Shown here piece by piece: positions 46,721 to 59,267 of a stretch of 64,000 nucleotides of DNA. Below the pieces are notes generated by a model. That model worked only from the letters and a program-made list of their open reading frames with translations. It did no database searches and had not been told where the DNA came from. Every line of letters starts with the position of its first letter. The first letter of the stretch is position 1. Source of the stretch: Corbicula japonica. Taxonomy: Eukaryota > Mollusca > Bivalvia > Venerida > Cyrenidae. Where the stretch lies: positions 31,996 to 95,995 of the forward strand of contig JAZAYU010001060.1 in assembly GCA_038501625.1 (NCBI GenBank), read 5' to 3'. The translations under genes and the position numbers were made by a program.

Positions 46721-47977
46721 GTGAGCTTATGGCCGAAATTTCAGAGCTCTAGACCGTCGGCAAGGTACCAAACGGGGGCAAAACCCTATAATTTTTAAAT
46801 AGCGTAAAGTGCGAGAAAAAGTGAACGTGTCTTTGTAATAATCCGATATCTTTGAAATTTGCACGGGTTTTGGAGATATATGATGTGAGCTTATGGCCTA
46901 ACTTTCAGAGCTCTAGACCGTCGGCAAGGTACAACGGGGGAAACACATTACAATTATTTAATTGCGTAAAGTGCGAAAAAAAGTGAACGTGTCTTTGTAA
47001 TAATCCGATATCTTTGAAATTTGCAAGGTTTCTAGAGATATTTGATGTGAGCTTATGGCCGAAATTTCAGAGCTCTACACCGTCGGCAAGGTACTAAGCG
47101 GGGGAAAAACACTATAATTATTTAATAGCGTAAAATGCGAGAAAAAGTGAACGTGTCTTAGTAATAATCCGATATCTTTGAAATTTGCAAGGTTTCTAGA
47201 GATATATGAGTTGAACTTATGGCCGAAATTTCAGAGCTCTAGACCGCCGGCAAGGTACCAAACGGGGGAAAAACCCTATAATTATTAAATAGCGTAAAGT
47301 GCGAGAAAAAGTGAATGTGTCTTTGTGGTAATCCGATATCTTTGAAATTTGCACGGTTTTTAGAGATATATGAGGTGAGCTTATGGCCGAAATTTCAGAG
47401 CTCTAGACCGTCGGCAAGGTACCAAACTGGGGAAAAACACTGTAAATTATTAAATAGCGTAAAGTGCGAGAAAAATGAACGTGTCTTTGTAATAATCCGA
47501 TATCTTTGAAATTTGCACGGTTTTTAGAGATGTATGAGGTGAGCGTATGGTCGAAATTTCAGAGCTCTAGACCGTCGGCAAGGTACCAAACGGGGAAAAA
47601 CACTATAATTATTAAATAGCGTAAAGTGCGAGAAAAAGTGAACGTGTCTTTTTGATAATCCGATATCTTTGAAATTTGCACGGTTTTTAGACATATATGA
47701 GGTGAGCTTATGGTCGAAATTTCAGAGCTCTATACCTTCGGCAAGGTACCAAACTGGGGAAAAACACTGTTATTATTAAATAGAGTAAAGTGCGAGAAAA
47801 AGTGAACGTGTCTTTGTAATAATCCGATATCTTTGAAATTTGCACGGTTTTTAGAGATATATGAGGTGAGATTGTTGTCGAAATTTCAGAGCTCTAGACA
47901 ATCGACAAGGTACCAAACAGGGGAAACACTATAATTATTAAATAGCGTCAAGTGCGAGAAAAAGTGAACGTGTCTTT

Positions 47978-48069
47978 AACCATGCTCTCTCCCCCTCTCT
48001 TCTTCTTGACTGTGTGGGGAGGCTGTTTTTTCTGAATGTGGCGATTCCTGATATGCATATTTCACCTTT
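47978..48069 (+). mobile_element. Solo 3' tail of the Penelope-like element, insertion 1
   Basis: About 90 bp match the 3' end of the element at 62514-62603 (CCATGCTCTCTCCCCCTCTC ... GATATGCATAT ... CACC). It is inserted cleanly in a monomer between GTGTCTTT and GTAATAATCC. It may be an extreme 5' truncation, or one of the terminal repeats often found around Penelope-like elements. Confidence 0.65.
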
Positions 48070-48090
48070 TTGTAATAATCCGATATCTTT

Positions 48091-48853
48091 CATATATTTA
48101 TATATTTCTTTTTCACAGCCAGTTTTTATGGAGATTTAATTTATAAACTTAAGAAGATAAAAGGCGATGTTAATTTCTCCCGGTTATTCGTAAAAACCAT
48201 CAGTAAATTTAAAAAGAAAGGTTACCAACATGATATTTTACAGCGCTCTGCAGGCCTGGTGATTAACCCATCTACAGTTGATCATTATGCTTACCTCTTT
48301 GGTTGCACGACGGTGGCAGGGGTGTAAGAGTTTATGAAAGTTTATGGGGAAATCTTTTCTTAAAAGAACCTTAAAGCTTTTTCTTTTATCCCTGTCATCG
48401 TGTTCTTGCTGATTTTACTCCAGGTGCTCTGGTCTCGGAAAGATCATTGAGTACCCGCCCTTTGGCTTTGCAATGCTATTAAATTCTTATGTTTATATGT
48501 TTGTATGCTTTTGCATGCAACATTGTTGAGCTGATGGGTGGGTTGGAGTTATTTCACCAAGACAATTTGTACTTGTTTTGTGATACGAGAACCTGTTGGG
48601 GCAAGTGTGAGGTTGGTGCACCCTAGAACCTGGTTTAAACCCCCAGTGGCAATTTGTTTTGCCACTGACCGTTCCAAGGCGGTATCCCCAAAGGTTCTCT
48701 TGTTTATTAATTGTTTGTGGCGTCCTATTTGAATTGGCATACATATATAAAACATGCGCTCTCTCTATCTTCCTCTCTTCTGTTTCGCTGCGTGAGGAGG
48801 CTGTGTTTTTTGAGTGTGGCGATTCCTGATATGCATATGTTGCTTTTTTTTTT
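48091..48853 (+). mobile_element. 5'-truncated Penelope-like element, insertion 2
   Basis: This insertion of about 760 bp in a satellite monomer lies between GATATCTTT and AAATTTGCAC. It starts with a short AT-rich stretch (48091-48104), and from there it parallels 61871-62603. It holds the C-terminal coding tail, a 3' untranslated part, a 9-bp hairpin (48644-48667), the GTTCCAAGGCGGT motif and the 90-bp tail, ending in ten T's. It is separated from insertion 1 by only about 20 bp of satellite. Confidence 0.7.
48108..48327 (+). pseudogene. C-terminal remnant of the Penelope-like reverse transcriptase protein, insertion 2
   Basis: From about 48120 the frame encodes the C-terminal tail, recognisable by FSRLFVKT, GYQHDILQRSAG and VDHYAYLFG. 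It ends with TAA at 48325-48327. Just upstream, a T-run has 5 T's where 6 would keep the frame. No catalytic motif remains. Confidence 0.65.
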
Positions 48854-51800
48854 AAATTTGCACGGTTTCTTGAGATATTTAAGGTGAGCTTATGGCCGAA
48901 ATTTCAGAGCTCTAGACCGTCGGCAAGGTACCAAACGGGGGAAAAGGCACTATAATTATTAGAAAGCCTAAAGTGCGAGAAAATTGAACGTGTCTTTGTA
49001 ATAATCCGATGTCTTTGAAATTCGCACGTTTTCTAGAGATATTTGAGGTGAGCTTATGGCCGAAATTTCAGAGCTCTAGACCGTCGTCAAGGTACCAAAC
49101 GGGGGAAAAGACCCTATAATTATTAGAAAGCCTAAAGTGCGAGAAAATTGAACGTGTCTTTGTAACAATCCGATATCTGTGAAATTTGCAGGTTTCTAGA
49201 GATATTTGAGGTGAGCTTTTGGCCGAAATTTCAGAGCTCTAGACCGTCGGCAAGGTACCAAACCGGGAAAAAGACACTATAATGATTAAATAGCGTAAAG
49301 TGCGAGAAAAAGTGAACGTGTCTTTGTAATAATCCGATATCTTTGAAATTTGCACGGTTTTTAAAGATATTTGAGGTGAGATTATGGCCGAAATTTCAGA
49401 GCTCTAGACAGTCGGCAAAGTATCAAACGGGTTAAAAAAAACACTATAATTATTAAATAGCGTAAAGTGCGAGAAAAAGTGTACGTGTCTTTGTTATAAT
49501 CCGATATCTTTGAAATTTGCACGGTTTCTAGAGAAATTTGAGGTGAGCTTATGGCCGAAATTTCAGAGCTCTAGACCGTCGGCAAGATACCAAACGGGGG
49601 AAAATACACTATAATTATTTAATAGCGTAAAGTGCGAGAAAAAGAGAACGTGTCTTTGTAATAATCCGATATCTTTGAAATTTGCACGGTTTCTAGAGAT
49701 ATTTGAGGAGAGCTAATATCCGGAATTTCAGAGCTCTAGACCGTCGGCAAGGTACCAAACGGGGGAAAAAAACCCTATAATTATTAAAAAGCGTAAATTG
49801 CGAGAAAAGTGAACGTGTCTTTGTAATAATCCGATATCTTTGAAATGTGCACGGTTTCTACAGATATTTGAGGTGAGCTTTTCGCCGAAATTTCAGCGCT
49901 CTAGACCGTCAGCAAGATACCAAACGGGGGAAAAACACTATAAAAATTTAAAAGCGTAAAGTGCGAGAAAAAGTGAATATGTCTTTGTAATAATCCGATA
50001 TCTTTGAAATGTGCACGGTTTCTAAAGATAGTTGAGGTGAGCTTAAGGCCGAAATTTCAGAACTCTAGACCTTCGGCAAGGTACCAAACGGGGAAAAAAA
50101 CACTATAATTATTAAATAGCGTAAAGTTCGAGAAAAAGTGAACGTGTCTTTGAAATTATCCGATATCTTTCAAATTTGCAAGGTTTCTAGAGATATTTGA
50201 GGTGAGCTTATCTCCGAAATTTCAGAGCTCTAGACCGTCAACAAGGTACCAAACGGGGGAAAACACTATAATTATTAAATAGCGTCAAGTGCGAGAAAAA
50301 GTGAACGTGTCTTTGTAATAATCCGATATCTTTGAAATTTGCACGGTTTCTAGAGATATTTGAGGTGAGCACATGGCCGTTATTTCAGAGCTCTAGACCG
50401 TCGGCAAGGTACCAAACGGGGGAAAAACACTATAATTACTAAATAGCGTAAAGTGCGAAAAAAAGTGAACGTGTCTTTGTAAAAATCCGATATCTTTGAA
50501 TTTTGCACGGTTTTTAGAGAAATATGAGGTTAGCTTTTCGGCGAAATTTTGTAGCTCTTGAACGTCGGCAAGGTACCAAACGGGGGAAATAACACTATAA
50601 TTATTAAATAGCGTAAAGTGCAAGAAAAGTTGAACGTGCCTTTGTAATAATCCGATATCTTTGAAATATGCACGTTTTTGAGAGATATTTTAGGTGAGCT
50701 TATGGCCGAACTTTCAGAGCTCTAGAACGTCGGAAAGGTACCAAACGGGGGAAAAGACATTATAATTATTAAATAGCGTAAAGTGCGAGAAAAGTTGAAC
50801 GTGCCTTTGTAATAATGCGATACCTTTGAAATTTGCACGGTTTCTAGAGATTTTTGAGGTGAGCTTATGACCGAAATTTCAGAGCTCTAGACCGTCAGCC
50901 AGGTACCAAACGGGGGAAAAACACTAAAATAATTAAATAGCGTAGAGTGCGAGAAAAAGTGAACGTGTCCTTGTAATCATCCGATTTCTAAGAAATTTGC
51001 ACGGTTTCTAGAGATATTTGAGGTGAGCTTATGGCCGAAAATTCAGAGCTCTAGACCGTCGGCAAGGTACCAAACGGGGGAAAAACACTATAATTATTAA
51101 ATAGCGTTAAGTGCGAGAAAAGTGAACGTGTCTTTGTAATAATCCGATATCTTTGAAATGTGCACGGTTTCTAGAGATATTTGATGTGAGCTTATGGCCG
51201 AAATTTCAGAGCTCTAGACTGTCGGCAAGGTACCAAACGGGGGAAAAACACTATAATTATTAAATAGCGTAAAGTGCGAAAAAAGTGAACGTGTCTTTGT
51301 AATAATCCGATATCTTTGAAATTTGCACGGTTTTTAGACAAATTTAGGTTAGCTTTTGGCCAAAATTTTGGAGCTCTAGATCGTCGCCAAGGTACCAACG
51401 GGGGAAAAACCACTATAATTATTAAAAAGCGTAATGTGCGAGAAAACATTGAACGTGTCTTTGTAGTTATCCGATATCTTTGAAATGTGCACGGTTTCTA
51501 GAGATATTTGAGGTGAGCAAATCTCCGAAATTTCAGAGCTCTAGACCGTCGGCAAGGTACCAAACGGGGGAAAAACACAATAATTATTAAAAAGCGTAAA
51601 TTGCGAGAAAAGTGAACGTGTCTTTGTAATAATCCGATATCTTTGAAATGTGCACGGTTTCTAAAGATAGTTGAGGTGAGCTTAAGGCCGAAATTTCAGA
51701 ACTCTAGACCTTCGGCAAGGTACGAAACGGGGAAAAAAAAAACTATAATTATTAAATAGCGTAAAGTTCGAGAAAAAGTGAACGTGTCTTTGAAATTATC

Positions 51801-54800
51801 CGATATCTTTCAAATTTGCAAGGTTTCTAGAGATATTTGAGGTGAGCTTATCTCCGAAATTTCAGAGCTCTAGACCGTCAACAAGGTACCAAACGGGGGA
51901 AAACACAATAATTATTAAATAGCGTCAAAATTATTAAATAGCATCAAGTGCGAGAAAAAGTGAACGTGTCTTTGTAATAATCCGATATCTTTGAAATTTG
52001 CACGGTTTCTAGAGATATTTGAGGTGAGCACATGGCCGTTATTTCAGAGCTCTAGACCGTCGGCAAGGTACCAAACGGGGGAAAAACACTATAATTACTA
52101 AATAGCATAAAGTGCGAAAAAAAGTGAACGTGTCTTTGTAATAATCCGATATCTTTGAATTTTGCACGGTTTTTAGAGAAATATGAGGTTAGCTTTTGGG
52201 CGAAATTTTGTAGCTCTTGATCGTCGGCAAGGTACCAAACGGGGGAAATAACACTATAATTATTAAATAGCGTAAAGTGCGAGAAAAGTTGAACGTGCCT
52301 TTGTAATAATCCGATATCTTTGAAATATGCACGTTTTTGAGAGATATTTTAGGTGAGCTTATGGCCGAAATTTCAGAGCTCTAGAACGTCGGAAAGGTAC
52401 CAAACGGGGGAAAAGACATTATAATTATTAAATAGCGTAAAGTGCGAGAAAAGTTGAACGTGTCTTTGTAATAATCCGATATCTTTGAAATTTGCACGGT
52501 TTCTAGAGATTTTTGAAGTGAGCTTATGACCGAAACTTCAGAGCTCTAGACCGTCAGCCAGGTACCAAACGGGGGAAAAACACTAAAATAATTAAATAGC
52601 GTAGAGTGCGAGAAAAAGTGAACGTGTCTTTGTAATCATCCGATATCTAAGAAATTTGCACGGTTTCTAGAGATATTTGAGGTGAGCTTATGGCCGAAAA
52701 TACAGAGCTCTAGACCGTCGGCAAGGTACCAAACGGGGGAAAAACACTATAATTATTAAATAGCGTTAAGTGCGAGAAAAGAAGAAAGTGTCTTTGTAAT
52801 TATCCGATATCTTTGAAATTTGCACGGTTTCTAGAGATGTTTGAGATGAGCTTATGGCCGAAATTGCAGAGCTCTAGACCGTCGGCAAGGTACCAAACGG
52901 AGAAAATACACTATAATTATTAAAAAGCATAAACTGCGAGAAAAAGTGAAAGTGTCTTTGAAATTATCCGATATCTTTCAAATTTGCACGGTTTCTAGAG
53001 ATATTTGAGGTGAGCTTATCTCCGAAATATCAGAGCTCTAGACAGTCAACAAGTTACCAAACGGGGGAAAACACTATGATTATTAAATAGCGTCAAGTGC
53101 GAGAAAAAGTGAACGTGTCTTTGTAATAATCCGATTTCTTTGAAATTTGCACGGATTCTAGAGATATTTGATGTGAGCTTATGGCCGAAATTTCAGAGCT
53201 CTAGACCGTCGGCAAGGTACCAAACGGGGGAAAAACACTATAATTATTAAATAGCGTAAAGTGCGAAAAAAAGTGAACGTGTCTTTGTAATAATCCGATA
53301 TCTTTGAAATTTGCACGGTTTTTAGACAAATTAAGGTAAGCTTTTGGCCGAAATTTTGGAGCTCTAGATCGTCGCCAAGGTACAAAACGGGGGAAAAACC
53401 ACTATAATTATTAAATAGCGTAAAGTGCGAGAAAGCATTGAACGTGTCTTTGTAGTCATCCGATATCTTTGAAATTTGCACGGTTTCTAGAGATATTTGA
53501 GTTGAGCTTATGGCCGAAATTTCAGAGCTCTAGACCGTCGGCAAGATACGAAACGGGGAAAAACACTATAATTATTAAATAGCGTAAAGTGCGAGAAAAA
53601 GTGAACGTGTCTTTGTAATAATCCGATATCTTAGACATTTGCACGGTTTCTAGAGATATTTGACGTGATCTTATCTCCGAAATTTCAGAGCTCTAGACCG
53701 TCGGCAAGGTACCAAGCGGGGGAAAACACTATAATTATTAAATAGCGTAAAGTGCGAAAAAAAGTGAACGTGTCTTTGTAATAATCCGATATCTTTGAAA
53801 TTTGCACGGTTTCTATAGATATTTGAGGTGAGCTTATGGCCGAAATTTCAGTGCTCTAGACCTTCGGCAAGGTACCAATCGTGGGAAAAACACTATAATT
53901 ATTAAATAGCGTAAAGTGCGAGAAAAATTGAACGTGTCTTTGTAATAATCCGATATCTTTGAAATTTGCACGGTTTCTATAGATATTTGAGTTGAGCTAA
54001 TCTCCGAAATTTCAGAGCTCTAGACCGTCGGCAAGGTACCAAACGGGGGATAAACACTATAATTATTGAAAAGCGTAAAGTTCGAGAAAAAGTGAACGTG
54101 TCTTTGTAATAATCCGATTTCTAAGAAATTTGCACGGTTTCTAGAGATGTTTAAGGTGAGCTTATGGTGGAAATTTCAGAGCTCTAGACCGTCGGAAAGG
54201 TACCAAACGGGGGAAAAAACTCTATAATTATTAGATAGCGTAAAGTGCGAGAAAAAAGTGAACGTGTCTTTGTAATAATCCGATATCTTTGAAATTTGCA
54301 CGCGTTTTTAGCGATATATGAGTTGAGCTAATCTCCGAAATTTCAGAGCTCTAGACCGTCGGCAAGGTACCAACGGGGGAAAAACACTATCATTATTAAA
54401 TAGCGTAAAGTGCGAGAAAAAGTGAACTTGTCTTTGTAATAATCCGATATCTTTGAAATGTGCACGGTTTCTAGAGATATTTGAGGTGAGCTTATGGCCG
54501 AAATTTCAGAGATCTAGACCGTCGGCAAGGTACCAAACCGGGGAAAAGACACTATAATTATTAAATAGCGTAAAGTGCGAAAAAATTGAACGTGTCTTTG
54601 TAATAATCCGATATCTTTGAAATTTGCACGGTTTCTAGAGATATTTGAGGTGAGCTTATGGCCGAAATTTTAGATCTCTAGACCGTCGGCAAGGTACCAA
54701 ACGGGGGAAAACACTATAATTATTAAATAGCGTAAATTGCGAGAAAAAATTGAACGTGTCTTTGTAATAATCCGATATCTTTGAAATTTGCACCCTTTCT

Positions 54801-57800
54801 AGAGATATTTGAGGTGAGCTTATGGCCGAAATTTCAGTGCTCTAGACCGTCGGCAAGGTACCAACGGGGGAAAAACACTATAATTATTAAATAGCGTGAA
54901 GTGCGAGAAAAAGTGAACGTGTCTTTGTAATAATCCGATATCTTTGAAATTTGCACGGTTTCTAGCGATATTTGAGGTGAGCTTATGGCCGAAATTTCAG
55001 AGCTCTAGACAGTCGGCAAGGTATCAAACGGGTGAAAAAAACACTATAATTATTAAATAGCGTAAAGTGCGAGAAAAAGTGAACGTGTCTTTGAAATTAT
55101 CCGAAATCTTTCAAATTTGCAAGGTTTCTAGAGATATTTGAGGTGAGCTTATCTCCGAAATTTCAGAGCTCTAGACCGTCAACAAGGTACCAAACGGGGG
55201 AAAACACTATAATTATTAAATAGCGTCAAGTGCGAGAAAAAGTGAACGTGTCTTTGTAATAATCCGATATCTTTGAAATTTGCACGGTTTCTAGAGATAT
55301 TTGAGGTAAGCACATGGCCGTTATTTCAGAGCTCTAGACCGTCGGCAAGGTACCAAACGGGGGAAAAACACTATAATTATTAAATAGCGTAAAGTGCGTA
55401 AAAAAGTGAACGTGTCTTTGTAATAATCCGATATCTTTGAATTTTGCACGGCTTTTAGAGAAATATTAGGTTAGCTTTTGGCCGAAATTGTGTAGCTCTA
55501 GATCGTCGGCAAGGTACCAAACGGGGGAAATAACACTATAATTATTAAATAGCGTAAAGTGCGAGAAAAGTTGAACGTGCCTTTGTAATAATCCGATATC
55601 TTTGAAATATGCACGTTTTCGAGAGATATTTGAGGTGAGCTTATGGCCGAAATTTCAGAGCTCTAGACCGTCGGCAAGGTACCAAACGGGGGAAAAACAC
55701 TATAATTATTAAATAGCGTTAAGTGCGAGAAAAGAAGAAAGTGTCTTTGTAATTATCCGATATCTTTGAAATTTGCACGGTTTCTAGAGATGTTTGAGGT
55801 GAGCTTATGGCCGAAATTGCAGAGCTCTAGACCGTCGGCAAGGTACCAAACGGGGGAAAATACACTATAATTATTAAAAAGCGTAAAGTGCGAGAAAACA
55901 TTGAACGTGTCTTTGTATTTATCCGATATCTTTGAAATTTGCACGGTTTTTAGACAAATTTAGGTTAGCTTTTGGCCGAAATTTTGGAGCTCTAGATCGT
56001 CGCCAAGGTACCAACGGGGGAAAAACCACTATAATTATTAAATAGCGTAAAGTGCGAGAAAACATTGAACGTGTCTTTGTAGTTATCCGATATCTTTGAA
56101 ATTTGCACGGTTTCTAGAGATATTTGAGGTGAGCTAATATCCGAAATTTCAGAGCTCTAGACCGTCGGCAAGGTACCAAACGGGGGAAAAAACCCTATAA
56201 TTATTAAAAAGCGTAAATTGCGAGAAAAGTGAACGTGTCTTTGTAATAATCCGATATCTTTGAAATTTGCACGGTTTCTAGAGATATTTGAGGTGAGCTT
56301 ATGGCCGAAATTTCAGAGCTCTAGACCGTCGGCAAGGTACCAAACGGGGGAAAAACACTATAATTATTAAATAGCGTAAAGTGCGAGAAAAAGTGAACGT
56401 GTCTTTGTAATAATCCGATATCTTTGAAATTTGCACGGTTTGTAGAGATATTTGAGGTGAGCTTTCGGCCGAAATTTCAGAGCTCTAGACCGTCGGCAAG
56501 GTACCAAACGGGGGAAAACACTATAATTATTAAATAGCGTAAAGTGCGAGAAAAAGTGAACGTGTCTTTGTAATAATCCGATATCTTTGAAATGTGCACG
56601 GTTTCTAGAGATATTTGAGGTGAGCTTAAGGCCGAAATTTCAGAGCTCTAGACCGTCGGCAAGGTACCAAACGGGGAAAAAAACACTATAATTATTAAAT
56701 AGCGTAAAGTTCGAGAAAAAGTGAACGTGTCTTTGTAATAATCCGATATCTTTCAAATTTGCAAGGTTTCTAGAGATATTTTGAGGTGAGCTTATCTCCG
56801 AAATTTCAGAGCTCTAGACCGTCAACAAGGTACCAAACGGGGGAAAACACTATAATTATTAAATAGCGTCAAGTGCGAGAAAAAGTGAACGTGTCTTTGT
56901 AATAATCCGATATCTTTGAAATTTGCACGGTTTCTAGAGATATTTGAGGAGAGCACACGGCCGAAATTTCAGAGCTCTAGACCGTCGGCAAGGTACCAAA
57001 CGGGGGAAAAACACTATAATTATTAAATGGCGTAAAGTGCGAAAAAAAGTGAACGTGTCTTTGTAATAATCCGATATCTTTGAATTTTGCACGGTTTTTA
57101 GAGAAATATGAGGTGAGCTTTTGGCCGAAATTTTGGAGCTCTAGATCGTCGGCAAGGTACCAAACGGGGGAAATAACACTATAATTATTAAATAGCGTAA
57201 AGTGCGAGAAAAAATTGAACGTGCCTTTGTAATAATCCGATATCTTTGAAATATGCACGTTTTCGAGAGATATTTGAGGTGATCTTATGGCCGAAATTTC
57301 AGAGCTCTAGACCGTCGGTAAGGTACCAAACCGGGGAAAAGACACTATACTTATTAAAAAGCCTTAAGTGCGAAAAAATTGAACGTGTCTTTGTAATAAT
57401 CCGATATCTTTGAAATTTGCACGGTTTCTAGAGATATTTGAGGTGAGCTTATGGCCGAAATTTCAGAGCTCTAGACCGTCGGAAAGGTACCAAACGGGGG
57501 AAAAGACATTATAATTATTAAAGAGCGTGAAGTGCGAGAAAAAGTGAACGTGTCTTTGTAATCATCCGATATCTTTGAAATTTGCACGGTTTCTAGAGAT
57601 ATTTGAGGTGAGCTTATGACCAAAATTTCAGAGCTCTAGACCGTCGGCAAGGTACCAAACGGGGGAAAAACACTAAAATAATTAAATAGCGTAAAGTGCG
57701 AGAAAAAGTGAACGTGTCTTTGTAATCATCCGATTTCTAAGAAATTTGCACGGTTTCTAGAGATATTTGAGGTGAGCTTATGGCCGAAATTTCAGAGCTC

Positions 57801-59054
57801 TAGACCGTCGGCAATGGTACCAAACGGGGGAAAAACACTATAATTATTAAATAGCGTTAAGTGCGAGAAAAGAAGAAAGTGTCTTTGTAATTATCCGATA
57901 TCTTTGAAATTTGCACGGTTTCTAGAGATATTTGAGGTGAGCTTATGGCCGAAATTGCAGAGCTCTAGACCGTCGGCAAGGTACCAAACGGGGGAAAAAA
58001 CACTAAAATAATTAAATAGCGTAAAATGCGAGAAAAAGTGAACGTGTCTTTGTAATAATCCGATTTCTAAGAAATTTGCACGGTTTCTAGAGATATTTGA
58101 GGTGAGCTTATCTCCGAAATTTCAGAGCTCTAGACCGTCGGCAAGGTACCAAACGGGGGAAAACACTATAATTATTAAATAGCGTAAAGTGCGAGAAAAA
58201 ATTGAACGTGTCTTTGTAATAAACCGATATCTTTGAAATTTGCACGCGTTTTTAGCGATATATGAGTTGAGCTAATCTCCGAAATTTCAGTGCTCTAGAC
58301 CGTCGGCAAGGTACCAACGGTGGAAAAACACTAAAATTATTAAATAGCGTAAAGTGCGAGAAAAAGTGAACTTGTCTTTGTAATAATCCGATATCTTTGA
58401 AATGTGCACGGTTTCTAGAGATATTTGAGGTGAGCTTATGGCCGAAATTTCAGAGCTCTAGACCGTCGGCAAGGTACCAAACCGCGGAAAAGACACTATA
58501 TTATTAAAAAGCCTAAAGTGCGAAAAAATTGAACGTTTCTTTGTAATAATCCGATATCTTTGAAATTTGCACGGTTTCTAGAGATATTTGAGGTGAGCTT
58601 ATGGCCGAAATTTTAGAGCTCTAGATCGTCGGCAAGATACGAACCGGGGAAAAACACTGTAATTATTAAATAGCGTAAAGTGCGAGAAAAAATTGAACGT
58701 GTCTTTGTAATAAACCTATATCTTTGAAATTTGCACCCTTTTTTTAGCGATATATGAGGTGAGCTTATGGCCGAAATTTCAGTGCTCTAGACCGTCGGCA
58801 AGGTACCAACGGGGGAAAAACACTATAATTATTAAATAGCGTGAAGTGCGAGAAAAAGTGAACGTGTCTTTGTAATAATCCGATATCTTTGAAATTTGCC
58901 CGGTTTCTAGAGATATTTGAGGTGAGCTTATGGCCGAAATTTCAGAGCTCTAGACCGTCGGCATGGTACCAAACCGGGGAAAAGACATTATAATTATTAA
59001 ATAGCGTAAAGTGCGAGAAAAAGTGAACGTGTCTTTGTAATAATCCGATATCTT
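48854..59054 (+). repeat. Satellite family 2, main array, part 2
   Basis: About 165-bp monomers continue. Sets of about ten monomers recur: the variant CAAATTTGCAAGGTTTC appears at 50171, 51811, 55112 and 56754, giving periods of about 1640 bp or twice that. A short internal duplication of ATTATTAAATAGC lies at about 51911-51945. No gene is seen in this stretch. Confidence 0.93.
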
Positions 59055-59267
59055 CCCAAAAAACCCCGGTGGCAATTTGATTTGCCACTGACCGTTCCAA
59101 GGCGGTAACCCCTCGGGTTCTCATTTGTGTTTATTGTTAGTAGTGTCTTTTTTGAAACTGTTTATTTTATTAACCATGCTCTCTCCCCCTCACTTCTTCT
59201 TGACTGTGTGGGGAGGCTGTTTTTTCTGAATGTGGCGATTCCTGATATGCATATTTCACCTTTTTTT
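59055..59267 (+). mobile_element. 5'-truncated Penelope-like element tail, insertion 3
   Basis: About 210 bp are present, beginning just before the conserved hairpin (59067-59090, one wobble pair) and running through GTTCCAAGGCGGT to the 90-bp tail and seven T's. It lies between GATATCTT and GAAATTTGC, the same satellite position as insertion 2. Confidence 0.68.

Larger units (their letters stand above)
35140..47977 (+). repeat. Satellite family 2, main array, part 1
   Basis: This is a tandem array of about 165-bp monomers: successive GTCTTTG positions at 40021, 40186, 40351 and 40515 give the period. A monomer holds, in order, a GATATCTTTGAAATTTGCAC block, a GAGGTGAGCTTATGGCCG block, a GAGCTCTAGACCGTC block, GGTACC and TAAAGTGCGAGAAA. 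Monomers differ from one another more than family 1 units do. A near-exact duplication of about 1486 bp (nine monomers) occupies about 43.75-46.7 kb. A truncated monomer lies at 41521. I see no gene. Confidence 0.93.

Noticed and set aside
48493..48755. Three overlapping frames on both strands in Penelope-like insertion 2
   Set aside because: They lie in the 3' untranslated region, overlap each other on both strands, and are not kept in frame in the copy at 62.2 kb.
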